Assembly (NCBI GenBank): GCA_946479335.1
Contig: CAMLFP010000010.1
Span: 1-36,310 of the forward strand
Length of the DNA stretch: 36,310 nt
Direction: 5' to 3'
Source of the DNA: an uncultured Archangium sp.
GTDB lineage: Bacteria; Myxococcota; Myxococcia; Myxococcales; Myxococcaceae
Part shown: piece by piece, positions 1 to 10,920 of the stretch
Layout: the number at the start of each line of letters is the position of its first letter
How positions within the stretch are numbered: position 1 is the stretch's first letter
Notes under the pieces: model-generated
Told to the model about the DNA's origin: nothing
The model's input: the letters and a program-made list of their open reading frames with translations, nothing else
The model's database searches: none
Translations under genes and position numbers: made by a program

Positions 1-94
1 GGAGCCCCACGCCGCGCTGCTGCGGCAGCAACTGCGAGCCGTGCAACGCGACGCTGTTACGCGTCGCGAAGCGGGTGCGCGAGCTCATGCAAGC
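1..94. other. window edge, no confident gene
   Basis: This short edge lies downstream of dksA. On the minus strand an ATG at 88-86 opens a 29-codon frame that runs off the window six bases after the dksA stop, without a visible ribosome binding site. On the plus strand the frame starting at base 3 carries closely spaced cysteines (CCGSNCEPC), reminiscent of a small metal-binding tail, but it continues antisense far into dksA. I cannot decide between these and call neither. Confidence 0.15.
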
Positions 95-475
95 TCAGCC
101 GTACGACTTCTCTTTCTTCTCCTGCTCTTCCTTGCAGCGGATGCAGAGCGTCGTCACCGGGCGCGCCTCGAGGCGCTTCACGCTGATCGGCTCCTCGCAG
201 CGCTCGCACAGGCCGAAGCTGCCGTCTTCGATGCGCGCCAGCGCCTTCTCGATCTTCTTGAGGAGGAACTTCTCGCGATCGCGCAGGCGGAACGCCATCG
301 ACTGCGCGTATTCGCTGGAGGCCTGATCGATCTCGTCGGGGAGATCATCGGTGTCGAAGTTCGACTCCTCCTCCATCGTCTTGCGCGCGTTCTCGATGAT
401 CGCCTTGCGGCTGTCTTCGAGCGCCTTCTTGAAGCGCTTCAGATCTTTCTGCGAAAAATGACCCTTTTCAGACAT
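95..475 (-). CDS. dksA: DksA/TraR-family transcription factor
   Basis: A 126-residue RNA-polymerase-binding regulator of the DksA type. Family members insert a coiled coil into the polymerase secondary channel and, with ppGpp, redirect transcription in the stringent response. The sequence shows a charged N-terminal helix region, the coiled-coil tip motif DxxDxA (Asp47, Asp50, Ala52), and a four-cysteine zinc finger (Cys90, Cys93, Cys111, Cys114) with the CxxC-17-CxxC spacing of classical DksA. Start ATG at 475 has GAGGG five bases upstream. A good promoter (TTGACT-N17-CATAGT) lies at 511-539. The gene diverges from the diadenylate cyclase gene. Length is slightly short of E. coli DksA (151). 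Both tip aspartates are present, so it should be functional; whether it is the main DksA or a paralogue cannot be told from the window. Confidence 0.93.
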   Translation of the reverse strand: MSEKGHFSQKDLKRFKKALEDSRKAIIENARKTMEEESNFDTDDLPDEIDQASSEYAQSMAFRLRDREKFLLKKIEKALARIEDGSFGLCERCEEPISVKRLEARPVTTLCIRCKEEQEKKEKSYG

Positions 476-510
476 TGCGACCCTCGACGGCGGGAAAAGA
501 AAGGCGCGGC

Positions 511-539
511 ACTATGGAGAGCCCCACGCTTCAAGTCAA
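511..539 (-). promoter_or_regulatory. putative housekeeping promoter of dksA
   Basis: On the minus strand, -35 TTGACT (539-534) and -10 CATAGT (516-511) are separated by 17 bases. The inferred transcript start leaves a leader of about 30 bases containing a pyrimidine tract (CTTTCTTTTCCC) and the GAGGG ribosome binding site. Confidence 0.5.
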
Positions 540-593
540 GGAGTCATGAAATAACCCTTTGAGAACACTCAGAAATCATTACAGTCGCACGCC

Positions 594-1475
594 ATGTCGG
601 ACACCAACCGGCTCGACCGCGAGTTCCTGAAGAGTGCGTTGACCCTGGCGAGCCAGACCGACGTCGATCATCTCCTCGTCATCACCGACACCACCATCGC
701 GCCGGCCGACCTCCGCGGGCGCAAGTGCCGCAAGAAGCTGATCTACGCGGTGACGAGCCAGGCCATCGCCGCGGAGTTCGTCTCGCGCAAGGAGCGGGCG
801 ATCGTGATCCCCGCGTATGACTACTCGCGCACCGAGCGCATCAAGATGGCGATCGTCTCGGCGCTGGCGCAGGGCGCCTTCAAGGAAGGCGACGCGGTGC
901 TGTGCCTCACCGGCCGCATCGGGCGGCTCCTCGACACCATGATGACCATGCGCATCGGCGGCTCGCTCGACGATCGCGTGGCGCTGGAGGGCGTGAAGCT
1001 CGGCGACGAGTTCAACTCGCAGGTGGTCGACGCGCTCATCCAGCTCGCGCTGCAGATCGGCCAGGAGGGCTTCGAGGGCCACCCGGTCGGCACCATCATC
1101 ACCATGGGCGATCACAACGCGGTGATGGAGACCAGCCGGCAGCTGACCATCAACCCCTTCCAGGGCCTCTCGGAGAGCGAGCGCAACGTGCTCGACCCCA
1201 AGATCCGCGAGGCGATCAAAAACTTCTCTGTGCTCGACGGCGCCTTCGTGATTCGCGAAGACGGCGTGGTGCTCGCGGCCGGCCGCTATTTGTCGGCGAA
1301 GGACGACGACGTGAAGATTCCGCTGGGCCTCGGCGCGCGCCACGCCGCGGCTGCCAGCATTACGGCCACCACCAAGTGCATCGCGTTGGTGGTGAGCCAG
1401 ACCTCGGGTGCGGTCCGCCTCTTCAAGGACGGCAGCATCGTGCTCGAACTCCACCAGACGGCGCGGAGGACTTGA
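594..1475 (+). CDS. diadenylate cyclase (DAC/DisA_N domain) with N-terminal PK-C-like domain
   Basis: A 293-residue protein predicted to make cyclic di-AMP from two ATP. The C-terminal half (about 150-290) has the features of a DAC domain: the DGA motif at 215-217 and the following glycine-rich strand and Arg-His motif at 249-250 (GLGARHAAAAS). The third position of the usual RHR is alanine here. The N-terminal half (about 20-125) resembles the alpha/beta domain related to the pyruvate kinase C-terminal domain that precedes the DAC domain in archaeal DacZ; it is neither the DisA helical/DNA-binding layout nor the CdaA membrane layout, as there are no transmembrane segments. So it is probably a soluble DacZ-like enzyme. 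No Shine-Dalgarno precedes ATG 594; a weak TTGAGA(559-564)/TACAGT(580-585) pair would give a leaderless mRNA. A PHA-type gene follows after 3 bases. Domain assignment is firm, activity inferred. Confidence 0.82.
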   Translation: MSDTNRLDREFLKSALTLASQTDVDHLLVITDTTIAPADLRGRKCRKKLIYAVTSQAIAAEFVSRKERAIVIPAYDYSRTERIKMAIVSALAQGAFKEGDAVLCLTGRIGRLLDTMMTMRIGGSLDDRVALEGVKLGDEFNSQVVDALIQLALQIGQEGFEGHPVGTIITMGDHNAVMETSRQLTINPFQGLSESERNVLDPKIREAIKNFSVLDGAFVIREDGVVLAAGRYLSAKDDDVKIPLGLGARHAAAASITATTKCIALVVSQTSGAVRLFKDGSIVLELHQTARRT

Positions 1476-1478
1476 AAA

Positions 1479-1805
1479 ATGGGAATGCTCAAATTCGAAG
1501 TGCCCAACACCCTGCCCATCGAAGAAGCCAAGAAGCGCGTCGAGGCGCTGCTCGGGTACTGGAACAAACAGTACGGCGTCACCAGCGCGTGGAACGGCGT
1601 CGCCGCGTCGATGAAGGGCAAGGCGATGGGCGTCACCATCGACGGCAACCTCAGCGTCGAGGGGCACCGCATCGCGGGCGAAGCGACCGACCCCGGCATG
1701 TTGCTGCGCGGTCAGGCGCAGAAGTACCTGACGAAGAAATTCGCGCAGTACCTCGACCCGAAGATCACGCTCGAGTCGTTGATCGCGGGGCAAAACGACG
1801 ACTGA
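1479..1805 (+). CDS. polyhydroxyalkanoic acid system family (PHA_gran_rgn) small protein
   Basis: A 108-residue soluble protein that matches what I know of the PHA_gran_rgn family: an N-terminal beta strand (KFEVPNTLPIEEAKKRVEAL) leading into an amphipathic helix with conserved Leu-Pro and Ala-Arg-Val, then a two-layered beta sheet, and a C-terminal helix with LRGQAQKYLTKKFAQYL. Members were named from proximity to polyhydroxyalkanoate granule genes; their molecular role is unclear, and no PHA synthase or depolymerase is present in this window. ATG 1479 has GGAGGA eight bases upstream (1465-1470), inside the end of the diadenylate cyclase gene, so the two are almost certainly one transcript. 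An 11-bp inverted repeat follows at 1812-1852. Confidence 0.7.
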   Translation: MGMLKFEVPNTLPIEEAKKRVEALLGYWNKQYGVTSAWNGVAASMKGKAMGVTIDGNLSVEGHRIAGEATDPGMLLRGQAQKYLTKKFAQYLDPKITLESLIAGQNDD

Positions 1806-1811
1806 AAAAAT

Positions 1812-1852
1812 CCGCCATCGCAATACTCCGCACATCAGGGGTGCGATGGCGG
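1812..1852. repeat. perfect 11-bp inverted repeat between two plus-strand genes
   Basis: CCGCCATCGCA (1812-1822) and TGCGATGGCGG (1842-1852) are perfect reverse complements with a 19-base loop. An AAAAAA tract at 1805-1810 lies on the left, so read on the minus strand the hairpin is followed by TTTTTT, although no minus-strand gene is upstream. In the plus direction there is no T tract. It may be an atypical terminator, an operator, or a block to antisense transcription. Confidence 0.55.
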
Positions 1853-1907
1853 TGAATGTCGCTACAGTGGCGCGCACAACTGCATCGATCAGTCGCGTGA
1901 GGAATTC

Positions 1908-4865
<2,958 letters not shown>

Positions 4866-4873
4866 GGAACCAC

Positions 4874-5866
4874 ATGCGAAGAAGAATCGTGGCCCTGTTG
4901 GCGCTCACCCTGTCTGTCTGCGCTTTCGGCGAAGAGGCCGAGCGCCCGTGGGCCAGGGGCGTCTCGAAAGATGCGCAGGCCCAGGCCATCGCCCTCTTCA
5001 AGGACGGCAACGGCGCGCTCAAAGACTCGCTCTTCCCGGCCGCGGTCGCGAAGTACCGCGAGGCCCTCAAGCACTGGGACCACCCGGCCGTGCACTACAA
5101 CCTCGCGCTGGCGCTGGTGAACCTCGACCAGCCCATCGAGGTGCACGAGCACCTCACCGCGGCGCTCAAGTTCGGCGCCGCGCCGCTCGACGACGACAAG
5201 TACCAGCAGGCGCAGCGCTACCTCGCGCTCATCGACCGCCAATTGACCAAGGTGCAGGTCTCGACGTCGGTGGTCGGCGCGTCGGTGAAGCTCGACGGCA
5301 AGCAGCTCTTCGTCGGCCCCGGCAACTGGGAGGGCCCGGTGCGCGCGGGCCAGCACACGCTGACCGCGTCGAAAGACGGCTTCCTCCCTGACGAGCGCGC
5401 CCTCACCTTCGGCGGCGGCGACACGCAGACCTTCGACATGCGCGTCTTCCGTGAAGAGGAGCTGATGGAGTACTCGCGGCCCTTCCCCGCGGCGATCCCC
5501 TGGGCGACGCTGGGCGTCGGCATCGCGGCGGCGGGCACGGGCCTCGGGCTGCACCTCGCCGCCAACGAGAACTTCAAGCAGTACGACAAGAACATCAGCG
5601 CGTGCGCGAACGGCTCGAACGACGGCTGCGCGCCCGGCCTGGCGAACAATCAGTTGCAGCTGCGCACCGGCGGCGAGTCGATGCAGACCGCCGGCATCGC
5701 GATGTACGCGGTCGGCGGCGCGGCGATCGCCACCAGCATCGTGTTGTTCGTCGTCGGGAAGCCGGTCGCCACCCGCAAGACGGTCACCATCGACGCGAGC
5801 AAGATCACCGTGGTTCCTCTCCTCTCTCCCAACGGGGCCGGCGCGATGGCGTCGCTGGAGTTCTAA
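4874..5866 (+). CDS. secreted/membrane TPR-PEGA domain protein
   Basis: A 330-residue envelope protein. An N-terminal signal peptide (RRRIVALLALTLSVCAFG) is followed by TPR-like helices (about 30-130, with YREALKHW and HYNLALALVNL), a PEGA-type beta domain (about 135-200, SVKLDGKQLF and GQHTLTASKDGF), and two hydrophobic segments (~205-228, ~275-297) flanking a loop with two cysteines. PEGA modules with TPRs are frequent in myxobacterial surface proteins, often next to Ser/Thr kinases; the partner is unknown. I choose ATG 4874, preceded by GAGGAAC, over an in-frame GTG at 4862 that overlaps the kinase stop. The kinase stop is 8 bases upstream and the lipoprotein start 3 bases downstream, so the three genes are very likely cotranscribed and may form one envelope complex. 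Confidence 0.8.
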   Translation: MRRRIVALLALTLSVCAFGEEAERPWARGVSKDAQAQAIALFKDGNGALKDSLFPAAVAKYREALKHWDHPAVHYNLALALVNLDQPIEVHEHLTAALKFGAAPLDDDKYQQAQRYLALIDRQLTKVQVSTSVVGASVKLDGKQLFVGPGNWEGPVRAGQHTLTASKDGFLPDERALTFGGGDTQTFDMRVFREEELMEYSRPFPAAIPWATLGVGIAAAGTGLGLHLAANENFKQYDKNISACANGSNDGCAPGLANNQLQLRTGGESMQTAGIAMYAVGGAAIATSIVLFVVGKPVATRKTVTIDASKITVVPLLSPNGAGAMASLEF

Positions 5867-5869
5867 GTC

Positions 5870-8800
5870 ATGAGATCAATCCGATGGCTCGCCGCGGGTG
5901 TGCTGTGTCTGACCGCCTCGGCCTGTTTCCGCCCTGAGTCCACCACCTGCAGCGGCGGCCAGGTGTGCCCGCAGGGCTTCGTGTGCTCCGCCGACGGTAC
6001 GCAGTGCATCACCGACAACGCGCTGTGCGGCAACGGCAAGATCGACGCGCTGCCTGACGGCGGCGTGGAGGCCTGCGACGACGGCAACGTGATGAACGAG
6101 CCCTCGGGCACTCCGAACGCGTGCCGCGCCGACTGCACCGGCACCGGCAGCTGTGGCGACGGGCGCGTCGACGACGACATCTTCGATCAGGCCGACGGTG
6201 GCGCGCGCGAGGTCTGCGACCCCAACGACCCGGTGCAGGGCGCCGAGTGCGAGCCCGACTGTCGCAGCTTCCGCGTGTGCGGCAACGGCATCACCGACGA
6301 CGGCGGCGTCGAGGTGTGTGACGACGGAAACACCACGGGCGGCGACGGCTGCAGCGCAGACTGTCGCTCCACCGAGACCTGCGGCAACGACGTGAAAGAC
6401 GCCTTCCCCGACGGCGGCAGCGAGCTCTGCGATGACGGCAATACCGACTCCGGAGACGGCTGCCGCGGCGACTGCTACGGCCTCGAAGTGTGTGGTGACG
6501 GGCACCGAGACGAGCAGTTGGTCGACGGCGGCACGGAGGCCTGCGACGACGGCAACACGCAATCGGGCGACGGCTGCCGCTCAGACTGTCTCGGCACCGA
6601 GGCGTGTGGTGACTCGCTGCTCGACTCCCTGCTGCTCGACGGTGGCTCCGAGGCCTGTGACCACGGCGCGGCCAACGGCACCGACGGGACCTGTGGCCCC
6701 ACCTGTCGAATGGTCAACTGCGGCAACAGCATCAAAGAGCTCCGCCCCGACGGTGGCTTCGAGGAGTGCGACAATGGCCCGCTGAACGGCTCGACCTTCA
6801 TCGGCCCCGACGGCCAGTGCAACACACAGTGCGTGCGCATGGGCTGCGGCAACGCCGTCCCCGGCGACTTCTTCATCGACGGTGGTCACGAGGCCTGCGA
6901 CGAGGGCGTCAACAACGGGCAGCCCGATGCTGGCTGCGGCCCGACGTGCTTGAACGTGGAGTGCGGCAACAACGTCACCGACTGGAATGAGGCGTGCGAC
7001 GACGGCAACCACGTCTCCGGTGACGGGTGCAGCGCCAACTGTCTGTCGAACGAGACGTGCGGCAACGGCACGCGCGATCTGAACCTCCTGCCCGACGGCG
7101 GCGGCGAGCTGTGCGACGACGGCAACCGCGACGCCGGCGACGGCTGCAGCGACATCTGCACCGCGGAGGTCTGCGGCGATCATCACAAGGACCCCATCAA
7201 GGCCGACGGCGGCTCCGAGGAGTGTGACGACCCGAACGGCAACAACGGCACCCCGCTGAGCAACTGCGGCCCGACCTGCCTCCTCGTGGGCTGCGGCAAC
7301 GCCGTCGTCGACACCGCGTGGCTCGAGGTCTGCGACGACGGCAACAACGACCCCGTGGGCACCATCCAGCCTGACGGCGGCGTCGACAACTGCGCCGCCG
7401 ACTGCCGCTCCACCGGCAACTGCGGCAACAACGTCATCGACACCTCGGTGGGCGAGCAGTGCGACAACGGCGCGGGCAACAACGCCGACTCGCTGCTGTG
7501 CACCAGCACCTGCAAGCTGGCCTACTGCGGTGACACGCTGGTGCTCGACGGCGGAGAGCAGTGTGACGATGGCCGCGAGACCTTCGGCTGCAACCTGAAC
7601 TGCACGCGGGCCCGCTGCGGCGACGGGCTGGTGAACGCCACCCGCGGCGAGCAATGCGACGTGCAAGACGCCGGCGTCGGCCCCTGGGAGACCACCGCGT
7701 GCGACCTCGACTGCACCGTCGCCTTCTGCGGTGACGGCACCGTCAACGCGCGTCGCGGGGAGCTGTGCGACACGTCTGGCAACAGCGGCACCTGCGACTC
7801 CGACTGCACGCCGAACGTGTGCGGCGACACCTTCTTGAACCCCTTCGCCAAGCCCGACGGCGGCATCGAGCAGTGCGACACCGGCGGCAACACCGCGTTC
7901 TGTGACCGCGACTGCACCGCGCGCGTGTGCGGCGACGGCTTCACCAACGACGCGGGCGGCGAGTTCTGTGACGACGGCAACGTGTCTGACAACGACAACT
8001 GCCTGACGACCTGCGTGCTCAACGCCTGCGGCGACGGCAAGCAGAACATCGGCGTCGAGCAGTGCGACGACGGCACCAACAACACCAGCGGCACCACCTG
8101 CCCCTACGGCTACGCCACCTGCAGCCTCTGCAACCTCACCTGCCACACGGTGGCCGGCAGCAGCGGCGGCGTGTGCGGAGACGGCACCCCCAACACCCCC
8201 AACGAGGCGTGCGACCTCGGGGCGGCCGTGAACGGCGCCAGCTCGTGCCCGTACAGCACGTCGGGCACCTGTGCCGGCTGCGCGGCGAACTGCCAGGCGC
8301 AGTACTCGCTCATCGGCCCGAAGTGCGGTGACGGCCGCGTCGACGCGCTCCCCGACGGCGGCATCGAGTCGTGTGACGACGGCTCGCTCGCCGGCAACGA
8401 CGGGTGCGCGAGCTGCGTGCGCGAGCCGGGGTGGACCTTCACCGGCACCACCGTCGGCGCCACCACCGTCGCCACGCCCATCTGCGGCGACGCGCTGCGC
8501 GTCGGCAACGAGGCGTGTGACGACGGCGCGAAGAACGGCACCACCGACTGCGCGTACGGCACGGGGAACTGCTCGATCTGCAACGCGACGTGCACCGCCA
8601 CCGTCACCGGCACCGCGCACCGCTGCGGTGACTTGATCGTCGACGCGCTGCCCGACGGCGGCAGCGAGGCGTGCGACGACGGCAACAACACCACCGAGAC
8701 CACCTGCCCGTACAACACGCCCAACTGCGGCGCGTGCAACGCCACCTGCACCCAGGCGCTCTCGCTCGACGCCGGCGTGTGCGGCGATGGCGTGAAGAAC

Positions 8801-9361
8801 ACCGGCTTCGAGGCCTGTGACGATCGCAACGCCAACACCTGCGGCACCTGCAGCTCCGACTGCAGCAGCCAGCAGGCGGTGGCCGCGGCCTCGGCGCTGG
8901 TCACCTTCCCCGCGGGCAGCGCGCTCTACGACGGCGGCGTGCCCACCGATGGCGGCGTGCCCTACGAAGACGTCTTCACGCTCAACGACGGCGCGACCAG
9001 CGTCACCTTCTGCTTCAAGCTGGCGGCCTCGCAGTGCACCAGCGGGAGCGTGACGCCCATCTCCGTGACGGCCAGCACCTCCGCGAAGGACGTCGCCGGC
9101 GCGGTCATCACCGCCGTCGGCAACAACTCCATCTTGATCTACGCCAACCGCTACGGTGGCGGCAGCTCGAACGTGGTGTTGTTCACCAACGCCAACAACG
9201 GCAGCGCGGGGAACACGGCCATCCCCAGCACCGACAACTTCCTCGGGCCGGTGGCGATGACCGGCGGCGGCGGCAACGACTGCGCGATCGGCGTGGGCTG
9301 CAACTCCAACGCCGACTGCGTGACGAACAACTGCAACAACTCGACGCATAAGTGTCAGTGA
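5870..9361 (+). CDS. lipoprotein with 24 cysteine-rich (DUF4215 / myxo disulfide) repeats
   Basis: A 1163-residue predicted outer-membrane or surface lipoprotein. The signal peptide ends in a lipobox (LTASAC, Cys19). The body is a tandem array of about 24 units of 30-50 residues, each starting CGDG or CGNG, continuing with ..DGG.E.CDDGN..., and ending ..GC...C; this is the Myxococcus cysteine-rich repeat (DUF4215), expected to form disulfides and possibly bind calcium through its Asp-rich turns. After the last repeat (~residue 1000) comes a non-repetitive beta-rich region with paired cysteines and a cysteine-rich tail. Function of these repeats is not known beyond a presumed adhesive or structural surface role. 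ATG 5870 lies 3 bases after the PEGA gene stop. Strict conservation of cysteines in frame rules out the large antisense frames. Confidence 0.92.
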   Translation: MRSIRWLAAGVLCLTASACFRPESTTCSGGQVCPQGFVCSADGTQCITDNALCGNGKIDALPDGGVEACDDGNVMNEPSGTPNACRADCTGTGSCGDGRVDDDIFDQADGGAREVCDPNDPVQGAECEPDCRSFRVCGNGITDDGGVEVCDDGNTTGGDGCSADCRSTETCGNDVKDAFPDGGSELCDDGNTDSGDGCRGDCYGLEVCGDGHRDEQLVDGGTEACDDGNTQSGDGCRSDCLGTEACGDSLLDSLLLDGGSEACDHGAANGTDGTCGPTCRMVNCGNSIKELRPDGGFEECDNGPLNGSTFIGPDGQCNTQCVRMGCGNAVPGDFFIDGGHEACDEGVNNGQPDAGCGPTCLNVECGNNVTDWNEACDDGNHVSGDGCSANCLSNETCGNGTRDLNLLPDGGGELCDDGNRDAGDGCSDICTAEVCGDHHKDPIKADGGSEECDDPNGNNGTPLSNCGPTCLLVGCGNAVVDTAWLEVCDDGNNDPVGTIQPDGGVDNCAADCRSTGNCGNNVIDTSVGEQCDNGAGNNADSLLCTSTCKLAYCGDTLVLDGGEQCDDGRETFGCNLNCTRARCGDGLVNATRGEQCDVQDAGVGPWETTACDLDCTVAFCGDGTVNARRGELCDTSGNSGTCDSDCTPNVCGDTFLNPFAKPDGGIEQCDTGGNTAFCDRDCTARVCGDGFTNDAGGEFCDDGNVSDNDNCLTTCVLNACGDGKQNIGVEQCDDGTNNTSGTTCPYGYATCSLCNLTCHTVAGSSGGVCGDGTPNTPNEACDLGAAVNGASSCPYSTSGTCAGCAANCQAQYSLIGPKCGDGRVDALPDGGIESCDDGSLAGNDGCASCVREPGWTFTGTTVGATTVATPICGDALRVGNEACDDGAKNGTTDCAYGTGNCSICNATCTATVTGTAHRCGDLIVDALPDGGSEACDDGNNTTETTCPYNTPNCGACNATCTQALSLDAGVCGDGVKNTGFEACDDRNANTCGTCSSDCSSQQAVAAASALVTFPAGSALYDGGVPTDGGVPYEDVFTLNDGATSVTFCFKLAASQCTSGSVTPISVTASTSAKDVAGAVITAVGNNSILIYANRYGGGSSNVVLFTNANNGSAGNTAIPSTDNFLGPVAMTGGGGNDCAIGVGCNSNADCVTNNCNNSTHKCQ

Positions 9362-10650
9362 CGCCGAGGCGCGGCTCGACGCTGTACCTGCAGGTGCTCG
9401 CCGGCGTGGTGGCCGGCGTGCTCCTCGGGGTCATCAAGCCGGAGTGGGGGCAGGCGCTCGAGCCGCTGGGCGCCGGGTTCGTGAAGCTGATCAAGATGCT
9501 GATCGCGCCCATCGTGTTCACCACGGTGGCCGGCGGCATCGCGGGCATGGGCGATCTCAAGAAGGTCGGCCGCGTCGGCGCCAAGGCGCTGGTGTGGTTC
9601 GAGCTGATGACCACCGCGGCCCTGGCGCTGGGGCTGGTGGTGGTCAACGTCATCGGCCCGGGGCGCGGCATCCACGCGAAGGTCGAGCAGCTCGACACCA
9701 CGAAGTTGGACAAGACGCTCTCCGCGCCTCGCCCGCACGGCGTGGTCGAACATCTGCAGGCGGTGATCCCCGACTCCTTCATCGGGGCCTTCACCAACGC
9801 CGATGTGCTGCAGGTGCTGCTGCTGGCGGTGCTGACCGGCATCGCGCTGGCGTCGCTGGGCGAGAAGGGCCACGCGCTGCACCACACGCTCGACTCGGTG
9901 GCGCAGGTCTTCTTCGCGCTGGTGAGCACCATCATGCGGCTGGCGCCCATCGGCGCGTTCGGCGCGATGGCCTTCACCATCGGCAAGTACGGCGTGGAGA
10001 CGCTGGGCAACCTGCTGTTGCTGATCGTCTCGTTCTACGCGACCGCCCTGCTCTTCGTGTTCGGCGTGCTGGGCACGGCGCTGCGCGCGTTGACCGGGGT
10101 GTCCATCTTCCGATTGGTGCGGCACCTGAAAGACGAGCTGATCCTCGTGCTGGGCACCTCGTCGTCGGAGTCGGCGCTGCCCGACCTGATGACCAAGCTC
10201 GAGGGTCTGGGCTGCGCGAAGCCGGTGGTGCGCCTGGTGGTGCCGACCGGCTACTCCTTCAACCTCGATGGCACCTGCATCTACCTGACGATGGCGAGCC
10301 TCTTCGTGAGCCAGGCGTTGGACACGCCGCTGACGCTCTCGCAGCAGCTCGGGCTGTTGGCGGTGCTGCTGCTGACCTCGAAGGGCGCGGCCAGCGTCAC
10401 CGGGAGCGGCTTCGTCACCCTCGCCGCCACGCTGTCGTCGGTGGGCACGGTGCCGGTGGGAGGCCTCTCGCTGCTGCTGGGCATCGATCGCTTCATGTCG
10501 GAGGCCCGCGCGTTGACCAACCTCGTCGGCAACGCGGTGGCCACCCTGGTGGTCTCGAAGTGGGAAGACGCCTTCGACGCGCGCGCCGCCGAGGCCGCGC
10601 TGACGGGGAAACAAAACGACCCGGCTCCCGCGGAGGGAACCGGGCCGTAG
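9352..10650 (+). CDS. dctA: DctA-type dicarboxylate/cation symporter (DAACS family)
   Basis: A 432-residue inner-membrane transporter of the dicarboxylate/amino acid:cation symporter family, which imports C4-dicarboxylates or acidic amino acids with H+ or Na+. Family signatures visible are the first re-entrant loop SSSESALPDL, the unwound helix motif GYSFNLDGT, the second hairpin loop SVTGSGFVTLAATL, and the helix-8 motif LLGIDRFMSEARALTNLVGNA; the RxLTNxxG pattern favours the DctA (dicarboxylate) subgroup over GltP. The GTG start at 9352 overlaps the end of the lipoprotein gene by 10 bases; a second GTG at 9358 overlaps its stop as GTGA and is equally plausible. The overlap makes it the fourth gene of the kinase run, an unexpected partner for a signalling cluster. 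Substrate is inferred. Confidence 0.88.
   Translation: MSVTPRRGSTLYLQVLAGVVAGVLLGVIKPEWGQALEPLGAGFVKLIKMLIAPIVFTTVAGGIAGMGDLKKVGRVGAKALVWFELMTTAALALGLVVVNVIGPGRGIHAKVEQLDTTKLDKTLSAPRPHGVVEHLQAVIPDSFIGAFTNADVLQVLLLAVLTGIALASLGEKGHALHHTLDSVAQVFFALVSTIMRLAPIGAFGAMAFTIGKYGVETLGNLLLLIVSFYATALLFVFGVLGTALRALTGVSIFRLVRHLKDELILVLGTSSSESALPDLMTKLEGLGCAKPVVRLVVPTGYSFNLDGTCIYLTMASLFVSQALDTPLTLSQQLGLLAVLLLTSKGAASVTGSGFVTLAATLSSVGTVPVGGLSLLLGIDRFMSEARALTNLVGNAVATLVVSKWEDAFDARAAEAALTGKQNDPAPAEGTGP
10609..10644 (-). terminator. probable terminator of the minus-strand lipoprotein gene
   Basis: CCCGGCTCCC (10620-10629) pairs with GGGAACCGGG (10635-10644) with one mismatch. Read on the minus strand the stem is followed by TCGTTTTGTT. 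It lies inside the last codons of the dctA gene, so it may serve both converging genes. Confidence 0.6.
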
Positions 10651-10674
10651 GGCGCAGCGCGAGGCCGCGTCGGG

Positions 10675-10920
10675 TTACTTGGTGTTGATGTGGCTGGTGC
10701 CCCAGGAGCCGTCCTTCTGACGGTAGGTGGCCGACTTGCCGCAGCCCTCCACGGTGACCTCTTCAGCGCTGACTTCCTTGTACTTCACGTCACCCTCGCC
10801 ACAGCCGAGATCGAAGGCGGCCTTCTTCACGCCCTCAGCCTTGAAGTTCGACAGCTCCTTCGCGGCGCAGCCCGACATCGCGACCGTCAACGCAACAGCA
10901 CCCGCAAGAATGAAACGCAT
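10675..10920 (-). CDS. small lipoprotein with GCG-K-x-YRQK type C-terminal motif
   Basis: An 81-residue predicted lipoprotein. Signal peptide with lipobox VAMSGC (Cys18; Ala at +2, compatible with outer membrane sorting). The mature part has two cysteine motifs (LGCGEG and EGCGKSATYR) that probably form a disulfide in a small beta domain; this GCGk.a.Y pattern recurs in short myxobacterial secreted proteins of unknown role. The start ATG 10920 has a perfect GGAGGT seven bases upstream. It is probably a single-gene unit ending at the hairpin in the dctA 3' end. No function is known. Confidence 0.82.
   Translation of the reverse strand: MRFILAGAVALTVAMSGCAAKELSNFKAEGVKKAAFDLGCGEGDVKYKEVSAEEVTVEGCGKSATYRQKDGSWGTSHINTK

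Noticed and set aside
41..562. Plus-strand 173-codon frame at the window start
   Set aside because: Antisense of dksA, whose zinc-finger cysteines and DxxDxA tip are unambiguous.
579..1877. A 432-codon open frame on the minus strand covering the diadenylate cyclase region
   Set aside because: Composition is of a shadow frame; the plus-strand DAC motifs and ribosome binding site of the next gene are convincing.
5870..8870. Regularly spaced repeats that look like a repeat array at the DNA level
   Set aside because: They are in-frame coding repeats with conserved cysteines, divergent in sequence and without constant repeats or unique spacers, so not a CRISPR array.
6581..9349. A 922-codon open frame on the minus strand
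   Set aside because: It is antisense to the cysteine-repeat gene, whose regular CGDG/CDDGN units are decisive; the Ala/Val/Arg-rich product is typical of antisense frames in GC-rich DNA.
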